Source of the DNA: Candidatus Flexifilum breve
GTDB taxonomy: Bacteria > Chloroflexota > Anaerolineae > Aggregatilineales > Phototrophicaceae
Assembly (NCBI GenBank): GCA_016717205.1
Contig: JADKGC010000001.1
Span: 868,001 to 932,000 of the forward strand
Direction of reading: 5' to 3'
Length of the DNA stretch: 64,000 bases
Below the pieces are notes generated by a model, which was not told the DNA's origin, made no database searches, and saw only the letters and a list, made by a program, of their open reading frames with translations. Each line of letters opens with the position of its first letter. Positions within the stretch are counted from its first letter, which is position 1. This document shows, piece after piece, positions 7,805-14,782 of this stretch. A program made the translations under genes and the position numbers.

Positions 7805-8033
7805 GTGGGCGCGATTGGGTGCGCCCACGTGGCAGGCGGGTGCTGCGCACCACCGCCTGCGTGCAGGGTGTGAAACACGCTGCACCAGCCCCTCCGGCGC
7901 ATGAGGAGACAGCGGATTTAGCTGGCTTCTGACCCCCGGTGACCCATTCAAAAATAAACACCGCCCCACCGGGGGTCAGACGAGGGCGCAGCGCCCCGAC
8001 GCTGCGCCGCAAGGCAGGCCGGAGGACTGCCTT
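7805..8033. other. Run of six stem-loops; candidate origin of transfer, single-strand origin or centromere
   Basis: This non-coding gap (7730-8080) holds consecutive hairpins: 7805-7812/7821-7828 (GTGGGCGC arms); 7832-7843/7847-7860 (GCAGGCGG plus inner GTGC); 7861-7871/7875-7885 (GTGCAG plus GTGT, one mismatch); 7929-7941/7967-7979 (13-bp perfect CTGACCCCCGGTG); 7985-7993/8000-8008 (GGCGCAGCG); 8011-8017/8027-8033 (AAGGCAG). It lies between the ParR-like gene and the HU-like/relaxosome genes. Clustered perfect hairpins are typical of relaxase recognition regions and single-strand replication origins. Confidence 0.55.
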
Positions 8034-8080
8034 GCATGGCACTGTGCGCACATACCGCTCATGGAGAATGCGAACCGCGG

Positions 8081-8491
8081 TTACCACTTCGCCTGCCTCA
8101 CTTTCGCTTCGCGTTTGTTGACTTCCGCCTCATCGACCACCTTCGTCGGCTGGCGCTGTGCCACGCCGCCCCCGGTCGTTTGGACGACGCCCAGGGCGGC
8201 CACGTGCTGGATCACCTGCTCCATATAGCGCGGCAAGTCCGTCAGCGCCGACCGGATCCACGCCGCATCGTCGCACACCTGCGTGAACCGCCCCGGATCG
8301 AACGGCTGTGGTGTGTTCCGCGGCAGGACCGGACGAAAGCCCCCCCGATGCCGCTCGATATACTCCCGCATCACATCCTTCATCACCGCGTTGCGGCTCC
8401 CACGAGGAAGACTGTTCCACCACGCGATCAGGTCGGTGTCCTCCGTGTAGGTCATTTTGACCGTCGCCGTTATGCGTTTGCTCTTCGCCAT
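8081..8491 (-). CDS. ParR-like centromere-binding protein
   Basis: 136 residues from the ATG at 8491, with a GAGGAGGGG ribosome site; a longer frame upstream is not supported. Residues 5-46 (ITATVKMTYTEDTDLIAWWN, then LPRGSRNAVMKDVMREYIER) are a ribbon-helix-helix domain of the ParR kind. The C-terminal part ends in a charged tail (VDEAEVNKREAKVRQAKW), where ParR proteins carry their filament-contacting peptide. It follows the ParM-like gene by 77 bp in the usual parM-parR order. ParR binds the centromere and caps the ParM filament during plasmid segregation; that function is inferred from fold and neighbourhood. Confidence 0.65.
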   Translation of the reverse strand: MAKSKRITATVKMTYTEDTDLIAWWNSLPRGSRNAVMKDVMREYIERHRGGFRPVLPRNTPQPFDPGRFTQVCDDAAWIRSALTDLPRYMEQVIQHVAALGVVQTTGGGVAQRQPTKVVDEAEVNKREAKVRQAKW

Positions 8492-8568
8492 GCTCACCCC
8501 TCCTCGTGGGGGTGTACGACCCTGTCCGCACGCTGTCCGAACCGGTACGACACCCCCAACACCCCCGT

Positions 8569-9621
8569 CTAGCCCTGACGGGCGACGAACCGGGCATAGT
8601 GGAGATACCCGCGCGCATTCGCCAACTGCGCTTCCGGCAAAAGCTGCGCCTGAGGGTACGCCGCATTCACTTCTTCGTAGACCAGTTCCGCGCCGCCACC
8701 GGACAGGTAAATCACATCGACCGTCGCGCCGCCGTGCCACTTCTCACCCATCAGACTCAGGGTTGCGCTGCGGAGTGGGGCAAGGGCTTCTTCGACGATC
8801 CCGCTGTAATCGACTGGCTGACCGTTGGCGCGGAACACCCCCGTTCGCAGCACCTCCTCGACGATCTTGAACGGCATCTTCTGGCGGTAATCGCGTTCAA
8901 GGACAGCGGCGATCCGTTCCTGTGCCGTGTACACGCCGCTTTCCACGCTGCCACTTTCGGCATCCACATATTCGCCTTCATCGTCCAGCGCCAGATCGAC
9001 GGTGTACGTCCCCACATCACACACGCCCGTCCGGCGGTAGGTGTGCTGGCGGTTGATCTCACCGCTTTCTGTCAGACTCATGGCGTAGATCGAGCCGTAA
9101 CCCTGCGGCATGACCATCACTTCCGAGATATTGGCGACCAACTCGGCGATATCCGTCTTGATGATGTGCTGACCAATGAGCGAGGTTTTCAGTTCCGCTG
9201 CGTCGCGCATGTGATCGACTGGTAGCCCCGACGCCAAACGGATATGCACGATGTCGCGGTTCCACATCCCCGCGACCAGCTTGCCGATCGCGACCTTTGC
9301 CAGCCGCAGCCGAAAGGCATTTCCCATCGTCGCTTCGTTGGCTGTCCGACCGCGCAAGCGGAGCAGTTCGCCGGGAGGCAGTTGCGCCAAGGCCAGATCG
9401 CCAACGAACCACGCGCCTTCGTCATCCATGATCTGATCGCCGGGATGCCGTTCGGCGATGTCCGCTTGCGCGAACTTGAGTTCACGGGCATGCCCCATCA
9501 CCGAGGGGAACGTCACGATCTGATCGGTAGTCACGGCTTTCGTGACTCCGTAACCGATATCCAGCCCGACCGTGATGCTGCTACCGGGTAATCCAGCTTG
9601 GGTTGTTCTGCGCTTGCTCAT
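8569..9621 (-). CDS. ParM/StbA-like actin ATPase for plasmid segregation
   Basis: 350 residues with the actin-fold nucleotide-binding signatures in order: phosphate loop 1 (VGLDIGYGVTKAV, about 18-30), phosphate loop 2 (GVCDVGTYTVDLAL, about 207-220), and the adenosine motif (VIYLSGGGAELV, about 310-321). The acidic residues expected to coordinate Mg are present. Length suits the plasmid ParM/Alp group rather than MreB or FtsA. Its ATG overlaps the stop of the upstream 64-residue gene (ATGA), so the two are co-translated. In an integrated element this suggests a free circular stage that is actively partitioned. Confidence 0.8.
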   Translation of the reverse strand: MSKRRTTQAGLPGSSITVGLDIGYGVTKAVTTDQIVTFPSVMGHARELKFAQADIAERHPGDQIMDDEGAWFVGDLALAQLPPGELLRLRGRTANEATMGNAFRLRLAKVAIGKLVAGMWNRDIVHIRLASGLPVDHMRDAAELKTSLIGQHIIKTDIAELVANISEVMVMPQGYGSIYAMSLTESGEINRQHTYRRTGVCDVGTYTVDLALDDEGEYVDAESGSVESGVYTAQERIAAVLERDYRQKMPFKIVEEVLRTGVFRANGQPVDYSGIVEEALAPLRSATLSLMGEKWHGGATVDVIYLSGGGAELVYEEVNAAYPQAQLLPEAQLANARGYLHYARFVARQG

Positions 9622-9812
9622 GAATGATCTCCTGACTGATTCGTGCTGCGGGCCGGTGTCTGGGTTCTGTCGAGTTTAGTGAAATGCACGTTGAGCGCGG
9701 CGCGGATTAAGGCGCCTGCCCGTCGATATTTGAGCGATGGACGGAGGGCATGATAGATCGCTGCCTCGTTGGGATCATCGAGATTGAGTGTGAACTCGAT
9801 ACGCTTGATCAT
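9618..9812 (-). CDS. Small ribbon-helix-helix-like protein coupled to the ParM-like gene
   Basis: 64 residues: MIKRIEFTLNLDDPNEAAIY, then HALRPSLKYRRAGALIRAALNVHF. This gives a basic beta strand followed by two helices, as in ribbon-helix-helix DNA-binding proteins, with a polar tail. It is translationally coupled (ATGA) to the ParM-like gene. It may be a second centromere-binding or regulatory component. There is no clear family match by eye beyond the fold. Confidence 0.55.
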   Translation of the reverse strand: MIKRIEFTLNLDDPNEAAIYHALRPSLKYRRAGALIRAALNVHFTKLDRTQTPARSTNQSGDHS

Positions 9813-9867
9813 GCTTAAGCTCCTTTAAAAAACGGGTTGAAACCGGGTAAGCCAATCAAATAAACGC

Positions 9868-10077
9868 CTAGTCACCTCCAGTCACCGCTTCAGGCTGGGG
9901 TTGGTTTGGCGTGTCGGTCTCAGCCGATGCGCGTAAGGCGTCTCCCTGCCGGATGAGCTCTGCGAGCAGATCGGTATTGGCGCGCAGCGCTTCGGCGAGA
10001 CTGCCAAAGCGGTAGAGCTTAGGGTCAGCACCAATCGTGAGTTGGAATGTACTTTTCGGGCGACCACGTTTTGCCAA
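9868..10077 (-). CDS. Small basic protein, first gene of the leftward operon
   Basis: 69 residues starting from a TTG at 10077, with AAGGA eight to nine bases upstream; an ATG five bases earlier is in another frame. The N-terminus (MAKRGRPKSTFQLTIGADPK) has an AT-hook-like KRGRPK, followed by a helix (GSLAEALRANTDLLAELIRQ). No family is recognised. As the first gene after the repressor-controlled promoter it may be a regulator or a DNA-binding accessory factor. Confidence 0.5.
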   Translation of the reverse strand: MAKRGRPKSTFQLTIGADPKLYRFGSLAEALRANTDLLAELIRQGDALRASAETDTPNQPQPEAVTGGD

Positions 10078-10099
10078 TCCATCGTTCCTTGCGGTGGTT

Positions 10100-10193
10100 T
10101 TCGTTTTACAAAACGAATTTGTGGTAAAATGAAAGCTGCCTCACGGCAGCACCTTTCATTACGTTTTGCAAATCGACATTCGTTTCATAAAAC
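10100..10193. promoter_or_regulatory. Operator cluster for the element repressor
   Basis: Three related dyads share an 18-bp plan, TTCGTTTT-2 bases-AAAACGAA: a perfect copy at 10100-10117, a partial one at 10159-10176 (CGTTTTGCAAATCG core), and one at 10179-10193 (TTCGTTTCATAAAAC). A further TTCGTTTT half-site is at 10207-10214. They lie in the divergent gap between the leftward operon and the XRE gene, and the 10179 copy directly abuts the -10 box of the leftward promoter. This arrangement fits binding by the adjacent XRE protein to shut the operon. Confidence 0.6.
10129..10159. other. Hairpin in the leader of the leftward operon
   Basis: ATGAAAG (10129-10135) pairs with CTTTCAT (10153-10159), and GCTGCC (10135-10140) with GGCAGC (10145-10150), leaving an AC bulge and a TCAC loop. 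It would be transcribed in the leftward leader, between two operator copies. A role as attenuator or mRNA stabiliser is possible. Confidence 0.4.
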
Positions 10194-10223
10194 ACTATAC
10201 TATGAGTTCGTTTTCCTTGTCAA
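10194..10223 (-). promoter_or_regulatory. Leftward promoter of the mobilisation/replication operon
   Basis: On the minus strand TTGACA (10223-10218) and TATAGT (10199-10194) are separated by 18 bp, very close to the sigma-70 consensus. Operator copies lie at and just after the start point. It would drive 10077 down to 3118. Confidence 0.65.
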
Positions 10224-10238
10224 GGAGTTTGCGTAGAA

Positions 10239-10270
10239 TTGGAAAGATCATCATCTCCCTTGTGTATAAT
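10239..10270 (+). promoter_or_regulatory. Candidate promoter of the XRE repressor gene
   Basis: A perfect TATAAT (10265-10270) lies 47 bp before the preferred ATG at 10317. The best upstream box, TTGGAA (10239-10244), has a long 20-bp spacer, so the -35 element is uncertain. Confidence 0.45.
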
Positions 10271-10316
10271 GTGGGCAGAATCCGTATCGCTATTTCAGCG
10301 AGGACGTCGACTGACC

Positions 10317-10958
10317 ATGATTTACCCACCGCATACCCTCGGATACTTTGTTGCTGATCTGATGGAACAACGACACCACAATAACAGTTCACTCGCTCAG
10401 GCAGCGGGCGTGTCGGAGTCGGCTGTGCGCAATCTGCTCAAGGTGGGTCGTGATCCGCGGGCCAAAGATCCGGACGCCCGCACTCTGCGGCGCGTCGCCG
10501 ATGCACTGGACGTCGATCCGTTGAAGTTGTTCCGGTTGGCGGGCTATATTCCAGCGCAAGCCGATCAAATCTCGGTGCGCGCGGAGTATCTTGGTACCCT
10601 GTTTGACCGTATGCCTCCAGAAAACCAGGCTGCGGTCTTGAGTCTCTTCGAAGCGTTAGCCGATCGCCCCCAGGTACGAGCAGCAATGCAGGCCATGCGG
10701 CAGGAAACGGCCACCGCCCTCACCGGTATCGACTTAGTCCAGCCTGGGGCACTCCGCGTCGCGGCTAACCGCTTAATCAGTGACTACCAGATGTTGGAAG
10801 CCGCCGACGTTCTGCGGATTGAACCGCAGACGAACGTTTTCGGAACGCCGTGGGAGCGGCTCCCCGAATCCACACGCCAACGCGTTAAAGCCCTGATTGT
10901 TGCGAAACTCAACTTGCGCTTCGACCCGAGCATGGTCGATGAGCTATACCGCGGTTAG
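10317..10958 (+). CDS. XRE-family transcriptional repressor of the element
   Basis: 213 residues from the ATG at 10317; an upstream in-frame start at 10239 would overlap the -10 box and is rejected. Residues about 15-65 form a Cro/C1-type helix-turn-helix (SSLAQAAGVSESAVRNLLK, then ARTLRRVADALDVDPLKLF). The rest is helical, with no peptidase dyad typical of LexA-like repressors, so induction by self-cleavage is not expected. It is divergent from the leftward operon, with palindromic operators between, and its TAG abuts the GTG of the serine recombinase. It probably keeps the element silent and is co-transcribed with the recombinase. Confidence 0.75.
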   Translation: MIYPPHTLGYFVADLMEQRHHNNSSLAQAAGVSESAVRNLLKVGRDPRAKDPDARTLRRVADALDVDPLKLFRLAGYIPAQADQISVRAEYLGTLFDRMPPENQAAVLSLFEALADRPQVRAAMQAMRQETATALTGIDLVQPGALRVAANRLISDYQMLEAADVLRIEPQTNVFGTPWERLPESTRQRVKALIVAKLNLRFDPSMVDELYRG

Positions 10959-12713
10959 GTGTCCATGTCGAACGAACGTTATCTTCATCTGATCCGTCAA
11001 GATTGTCCGCTGCCAGTTGGTGCTCATGTGCTGGCCTACTGCCGCGACTCCGGGGGCGAAGAGCAGGATCGCTCAGTACAGCAGCAGGTCGTCGCCATTC
11101 AGGAGTACTGCGCCAAACATCAGCTCATCCTGGAGCGCACTTACTTCGATGAAGCCAAAACCGGCTCCGATGCGGAAAAACGCAATCAGCTCAACCAGAT
11201 GCAGATGGACATCGCCGCGCGCTTTCGGCACATTCGCAATCTCGATAAGCGCAAGAAACACATGGAGAAATACCCATTTGGTCTGGTGGTCTGGAAATCC
11301 AACCGTCTGGGGCGTGATAGCATTGAGACGACGCACATCAAATCGGATCTGCGCTTACGCGGGATCACGATTATTCCGTTGATCGCCTCGGTTGAGACGG
11401 GTGATCCGTCCATTAACGCGCTCTTCGAGGTGGTACAAGCCCTTCAAGACGAAAAGTTGCTGCAGGAACAGTCCGACAATACGCGGCGTGGTCTGGCGGA
11501 TATCGTCACCCTGCGTGACAATGATCCCGGCTTTCGTGCCTACAATCCTGATTGGCCCACTCATGATGGTCGCTACTTGAGCATTCTTCCCGGACCACCG
11601 CCCGTCGGGTTCAAAGCCGAGCGCATTCTGGTCGGCGTGCGTGACCGCAAGGGACGAAATCACGGCGGTGAGAAGCATTACGTCCAACGCATCGTCCCGG
11701 ATCATGAAGATGGCTTATGGGATCGCTGCCGTCTGGCCTGGAAGCTGCGCCATGAAGGTTTGCCCATCAAGAAAATCATGGAAGCGACACGACTGTATAA
11801 AAACACCAGTGGCTATACCCACTTCTTTGAAAACCGGATCTACACGGGTGTGCTGGTTTACGGTGGGCATGTGCTGGAAAACTTCGTCGAGCCGCTGATC
11901 GAGTCCGCTTGGTGGGAAGAGGAACAGCAACGTCGAGCCGAACGCGCGGCTAAACAGAAGAGGCAGGCGGTGAACCCGCTGCACGAGCCACGCCGGGTGG
12001 CCAGTCGTCATCTGTTGACCGGGTTGGTGTTTTGCGGGGCGAAACCCGGCGAAGAACATCCCATGAATGCCGACACCGTGCCCGCTCGTGAAGGCAAACG
12101 CTCGCGTTGGGACTTCTACATCTGCACGCACAAGAAAAACTCGCGCGATCAAGCCTGTCAGGCTGGGCGCGTCGGTGCAGCCGCCCTGGATCAGGCGGTC
12201 ATCGATAACTTGATGGAACATGTCTTGACGCTGGAGAATCTGCGTCCAATTGAGGAAGCGCTCGTGACCTCGCTAGCCGAACGTAATCGGGACGTTTCAA
12301 CGCGGATCGCCGCGGTTCAAGCCGAACTCGATGAGGTTCAGGCAGCGATTCGCAAGCTGATCGACGCGCTGGAGAAACTTGGGCTCTCGACCAGCATTCA
12401 AGCTCGCTTGCAGGAACGCGAGGCCGAGGAACGGCGCTTGATTGCGGAACTCGTCACTCTGGAAGATGTGTTGGTCAAACCCAAAGACATTCCCAAAATC
12501 GGGGAGGAACAGCTCCAGGAGTGGATCGCGAGTATTCGAGCGGCTCTGACGGGGGACGATGTCGACTTAGCCAGGCAGGCCATCCGGCAGTTCGTGGCGA
12601 AAATTGTGGTCAACGAAAAAGCGGGAACGATTTTCTACACGTTCCCGCTTTCATATTTATCTAGGCTACGAAATTTGACCCTAACGGGACTCGAACCCGT
12701 GTCTTCACCTTGA
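10959..12713 (+). CDS. Large serine recombinase (integrase)
   Basis: 584 residues, starting at GTG 10959 or ATG 10965. The catalytic domain carries AYCRDSGGEEQDRSVQQQ, with Ser31 as nucleophile, and later KSNRLGRDSIET (catalytic arginines). A recombinase domain and a zinc ribbon follow (LLTGLVFCGAKPG, then FYICTHKKNSRDQACQAGRV), then a long coiled coil (about 440-520) as in phage-type integrases. The last ~12 codons (LTLTGLEPVSSP) are the complement of the tRNA-Glu 3' half, so the C-terminus is supplied by the target gene. Large serine recombinases integrate and, with a directionality factor, excise circular elements; no directionality factor is recognised here. Confidence 0.85.
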   Translation: MSMSNERYLHLIRQDCPLPVGAHVLAYCRDSGGEEQDRSVQQQVVAIQEYCAKHQLILERTYFDEAKTGSDAEKRNQLNQMQMDIAARFRHIRNLDKRKKHMEKYPFGLVVWKSNRLGRDSIETTHIKSDLRLRGITIIPLIASVETGDPSINALFEVVQALQDEKLLQEQSDNTRRGLADIVTLRDNDPGFRAYNPDWPTHDGRYLSILPGPPPVGFKAERILVGVRDRKGRNHGGEKHYVQRIVPDHEDGLWDRCRLAWKLRHEGLPIKKIMEATRLYKNTSGYTHFFENRIYTGVLVYGGHVLENFVEPLIESAWWEEEQQRRAERAAKQKRQAVNPLHEPRRVASRHLLTGLVFCGAKPGEEHPMNADTVPAREGKRSRWDFYICTHKKNSRDQACQAGRVGAAALDQAVIDNLMEHVLTLENLRPIEEALVTSLAERNRDVSTRIAAVQAELDEVQAAIRKLIDALEKLGLSTSIQARLQEREAEERRLIAELVTLEDVLVKPKDIPKIGEEQLQEWIASIRAALTGDDVDLARQAIRQFVAKIVVNEKAGTIFYTFPLSYLSRLRNLTLTGLEPVSSP

Positions 12714-12748
12714 AAGGGTGACGTCCTAGACCGCTAGACGATAGAGCC
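12676..12748 (-). tRNA. tRNA-Glu (anticodon UUC)
   Basis: 73 nt. Acceptor arms GGCTCTA (12748-12742) and TAGGGTC (12683-12677) pair with two G-U pairs, with discriminator A at 12676. D arm (GTCTAGCGGTCTAGGAC), anticodon loop with TTC at 12714-12712, and T arm (CGGGTTCGAGTCCCG) are all present. CCA is not encoded. The serine recombinase frame runs into its 3' half from the other side, marking it as the likely attachment site. Confidence 0.93.
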
Positions 12749-12823
12749 GTACTTCCTTACAAGGCAGAAGTCTACCATTCTGCCGGGTGAGCGTCAAGAC
12801 TGAGAACGGAAATTCAGCGAAAT

Positions 12824-13678
12824 CTAAGGCTTGAGTCCACGAATCTCGTAGGTCAACACGGACTCGCTGCGTCCCTTGATTTTCACCGTGCCAATGCATT
12901 CCGTTACTACCTGCTCTTTCACCCGCTCAAACGTCGCACTGCTGACCAGAATCCGGCCCTCAAACGACATTTGCTGCAGGCGTGCGGCCAAATTGACCGT
13001 ATCACCGACCGCCGTATAGTTCATCAAATCGGGCGCACCGACATTGCCTACGACCGCCATCCCTGAATGGATGCCAAAGTTGATCCGCATTCGAAACAGC
13101 GGTTCGAACTGCTGGTGGAAGGTCGCCAGGGTGGATTGCATTCTCCAAGCAGCCCGTACCGCCCGCAGCGCATGATCGGCTTGCAGCAGCGGCGTGTTGA
13201 ACAGCGCCATTACGCCATCGCCGATGAATTTGTCCACGGTGCCGCCATAATCGCGGATCACGGCGACCGCCATCGTGTGGTATTCGTTGAGCACATGCAG
13301 CAGTTGTTCCGGATCCGTCTTTTCGGAAATTCCGGTGAAGCCCTCGAGATCAGCAAACAGGACGGTTATCTCTTGCAGGTTGCCCCCCAGCTTTACCTGC
13401 GACGGATCGCGCAGGAGCTGATCGACCACCGAGGAGGAAACATAGCGTTCAAAGGTCGCGCGGACAACTTCCTGCGTCTTGCGCAGATGATCGGCCTCAT
13501 TCTTCAGGCGTAAGCGCGTGCGAACCCGTTCCATCAGCTCTCGAGGATTGAAGGGCTTGACCAGATAATCGTCCGCTCCCAGCTTGAGACCATGCACGCG
13601 ATGCTCCACATCTTCAAGCGCAGTGAGCAGCAGGACCGGGATATGGGAGGTTTGGCGTCGTTCTTGAGCTGTTCGCAA
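12824..13678 (-). CDS. Adenylate/guanylate cyclase response regulator, C-terminal part (frameshifted)
   Basis: 284 residues as an open frame. It starts in the middle of a receiver domain ([14 protein letters not shown], then [16 protein letters not shown] with the conserved Lys). A linker helix leads to a class III cyclase domain: [16 protein letters not shown] (metal Asp), [16 protein letters not shown] (second metal Asp), and [15 protein letters not shown] (Asn/Arg pair). The first half of the receiver is in 13534-13863. One extra A in the AAA at 13651-13653 joins them as [16 protein letters not shown], so the intact protein spans 12824-13863. It is the last gene of a kinase-receiver-cyclase group and probably makes cAMP or cGMP under phosphorylation control. 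Confidence 0.75.
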   Translation of the reverse strand: MRTAQERRQTSHIPVLLLTALEDVEHRVHGLKLGADDYLVKPFNPRELMERVRTRLRLKNEADHLRKTQEVVRATFERYVSSSVVDQLLRDPSQVKLGGNLQEITVLFADLEGFTGISEKTDPEQLLHVLNEYHTMAVAVIRDYGGTVDKFIGDGVMALFNTPLLQADHALRAVRAAWRMQSTLATFHQQFEPLFRMRINFGIHSGMAVVGNVGAPDLMNYTAVGDTVNLAARLQQMSFEGRILVSSATFERVKEQVVTECIGTVKIKGRSESVLTYEIRGLKP

Positions 13679-13863
13679 ACCTCAAAGCCGGACATCCCTG
13701 GCATGTTGACGTCGAGGATGATCAGATCTGGATGTGTCTCATACACCGTGCGCAGTGCCTCGACTCCGTCAAAGGCGCGCAGCGGGGTCAAGTTCATGCT
13801 GCTGACAATATCTGACAGCAGCTGGACATTATCCGCATTGTCGTCAACAACCAGAATCTTCAA
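13534..13863 (-). CDS. Receiver domain N-terminal half of the cyclase response regulator
   Basis: Residues 1-70 are a canonical receiver start: [16 protein letters not shown] (acidic pocket) and [19 protein letters not shown] (phosphoacceptor Asp). After the AAA at 13651-13653 this frame becomes unrelated (SRSCCSLRL...), while the receiver continues in the frame of 12824-13678. It is not an independent protein. Confidence 0.6.
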   Translation of the reverse strand: MKILVVDDNADNVQLLSDIVSSMNLTPLRAFDGVEALRTVYETHPDLIILDVNMPGMSGFEVCEQLKNDAKPPISRSCCSLRLKMWSIACMVSSWERTIIWSSPSILES

Positions 13864-13875
13864 TTCACTGCACCT

Positions 13876-14244
13876 CTATTTCGTATAGCGCTTGATTTTC
13901 TCACGGAATTCACGCAGATTGATCGGTTTGGCCAAGTAATCATCACAGCCCGCCTCTAAGGCGCGTTCGCGATCTCCGACCATCGCATGAGCAGTCAGCG
14001 CGATGATCGGAATATGGGCAAGTTCCGGGTCTTCCTTGATCAGTTTGGCCGCTGTCCAACCATCCATCCGCGGCAAGGACAAATCCATCAAAATTAGGCT
14101 GGGTCTTTCGGCTTTGGCCGCGTCCACCCCTGATTCGCCATCCCACGCTTCAATCACCGTATAGTCCAGTGCCTGCAGCACATCTTGGATCAACAGCATA
14201 TTGTCGGGATTATCTTCGACTACTAATACGGTCATTGCTGACAT
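13876..14244 (-). CDS. Single-domain response regulator
   Basis: 122 residues, just a receiver: [19 protein letters not shown] (acidic pair), [17 protein letters not shown] (phosphoacceptor Asp), [14 protein letters not shown] (Thr), and [15 protein letters not shown] (Lys). No output domain. It lies between the histidine kinase, whose restored frame overlaps its start, and the cyclase response regulator. It may therefore be a phosphate shuttle or CheY-like regulator within one signalling operon. Confidence 0.85.
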   Translation of the reverse strand: MSAMTVLVVEDNPDNMLLIQDVLQALDYTVIEAWDGESGVDAAKAERPSLILMDLSLPRMDGWTAAKLIKEDPELAHIPIIALTAHAMVGDRERALEAGCDDYLAKPINLREFREKIKRYTK

Positions 14245-14407
14245 GCTAAACTTCCCTTTTTTACCAATCTAGGACTGTGCTGTGGACACAACACCTGAAC
14301 GACACGCCGCTGCACAGCAACCTGAAATGTAGAACCGCGTCCGGAAGTGCTATGCAGCCACATGACACCTTCGTGACGCTCAACCAGTCGTTTCGCAACC
14401 GCCAAGC

Positions 14408-14776
14408 TTAACCCCGACCCCAGCGGTGCTGTGGCACCGGGATTCGCCTGATGAAATGGCTCGAAGATTTCACCTGCTCCTCAAGTGCAATTCCCATGCC
14501 GGTATCCTCGACACTCAGCACCACCCACCAACCATCACCGAGCCACCCGCGCACCGGAAGCATAAACTGGGACGATAAGCCATGCAGCACCTGAACATTC
14601 ATGGCGCGCAAGGTGACCATGCCGTGTGCCGTGAACTGGAGCGCGTTCTCGACGAGCGTCCGCAGCACCTGAACGATCCGCACTTCATCAACCCAAATCG
14701 CCGCCACATCCGCCGGCACAATCAGTTCCAGTCTCAGTGCCTTTGCCGCGCGCTGTGGTTCCGCAGCCAGCGCCAC
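14408..14776 (-). CDS. Histidine kinase ATPase domain fragment (continuation of 14783-15757)
   Basis: It continues in the frame of the upstream kinase part: [20 protein letters not shown] is the N box and [17 protein letters not shown] the G1 box. After about 14473 the proper reading switches frame. With one extra G at 14473-14474 it continues [11 protein letters not shown], then [19 protein letters not shown] (G2 box), and ends at TGA 14234-14232, overlapping the receiver gene. So the ATPase domain is complete once two local errors are allowed. Confidence 0.6.
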   Translation of the reverse strand: MALAAEPQRAAKALRLELIVPADVAAIWVDEVRIVQVLRTLVENALQFTAHGMVTLRAMNVQVLHGLSSQFMLPVRGWLGDGWWVVLSVEDTGMGIALEEQVKSSSHFIRRIPVPQHRWGRG

Positions 14777-14782
14777 CTGATC

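Noticed and set aside
7805..8033. CRISPR-like array or small RNA gene
   Set aside because: The hairpins have different sequences, so there is no common repeat with spacers; no promoter and terminator pair for an RNA gene was found.
8081..8740. Longer 219-codon form of the ParR-like gene
   Set aside because: The first 83 codons are Arg/Gly-rich and overlap the ParM gene end; the internal ATG at 8491 has a strong ribosome site.
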